Shown in pieces: positions 4,951 through 5,996 of a stretch of 5,996 bases of DNA. How positions within the stretch are numbered: the stretch's first letter is position 1; each line of letters begins with the position of its first letter. Source of the stretch: Eubacterium sp. (GTDB lineage Bacteria; Bacillota_A; Clostridia; Lachnospirales; Lachnospiraceae); NCBI GenBank assembly GCA_024687845.1, contig JAILEL010000054.1:1-5996 (forward strand). Direction: 5' to 3'. The notes under the pieces are model-generated. The model saw only the letters and a list, made by a program, of their open reading frames with translations. It ran no database searches and had not been told where the DNA came from. The position numbers were made by a program, and so were the translations under genes.

Positions 4951-4988
4951 ATAAGAAAAGTCCCATAAACACTGGGCTTACGGGACTT
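4951..4988 (-). terminator. Intrinsic terminator of gdhA
   Basis: An 11-bp stem (arms 4958-4968 and 4978-4988, one G-U pair in the RNA) with a 9-nt loop is followed on the minus strand by a U-rich stretch (TTCTTAT). It begins 33 bp after the gdhA stop codon. If the integration model is right, this terminator was brought by the element and replaces the native 3' region now at 1-225. Confidence 0.85.
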
Positions 4989-5021
4989 AATCTCATATCT
5001 TAATTTCTATTAGTTTTCTAA

Positions 5022-5996
<975 letters not shown>

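Overview
The window reads as a piece of an AT-rich Firmicute chromosome, probably a Lachnospiraceae-type gut or rumen anaerobe. This placement is inferred from protein style (small hexameric-type GdhA, CD3324-like regulator, ToxN relative), AGGAGG-like ribosome binding sites and many short stem-loops with TTC loops; it is not proven. Apart from a tyrosine recombinase remnant, all genes are on the minus strand.

The main reading is that 239-5053 is a small, decayed integrative element inserted into the 3' end of gdhA. The gdhA gene enters from the right edge (5996) and ends at 5022. A 19-bp direct copy of its 3' end (5035-5053) recurs at 239-257. Read leftward from there, the sequence still encodes [13 protein letters not shown], the same C-terminus as gdhA, but with four different synonymous codons. 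This is the pattern expected when a tyrosine recombinase integrates in the end of a conserved gene: the element restores the coding end and the displaced native end remains at the far side. Short 11-bp repeats lie just inside both ends, and the recombinase remnant lies next to the right end.

Left to right: (a) 1-238, the displaced native gdhA tail and 3' region, present as two perfect 119-bp tandem copies full of hairpins; (b) 239-257, the left att-like site, followed by 11-bp repeats; (c) 358-1021, a type III toxin-antitoxin locus: a weak promoter, three tandem 34-37-nt pseudoknot-forming RNA repeats, an intrinsic terminator and a ToxN/AbiQ-family endoribonuclease gene; (d) 1112-3586, a probable cargo operon of three GNAT acetyltransferases and one SAM-dependent methyltransferase; (e) 3707-4204, a self-contained regulator unit with a good sigma-A-type promoter, a possible 8-codon leader peptide, two hairpins (the second overlapping the ribosome binding site), a CD3324-like HTH gene and a strong terminator; (f) 4257-4669, the tyrosine recombinase remnant; (g) 4737-4880, four stem-loops and three 11-bp repeats; (h) 4951-4988, the terminator now serving gdhA; (i) 5022-5996, gdhA.

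Together this looks like a genomic island that has lost its own mobility but kept a toxin-antitoxin pair that can stabilise it or act against phage, plus small-molecule or protein modification enzymes whose substrates cannot be told from sequence.
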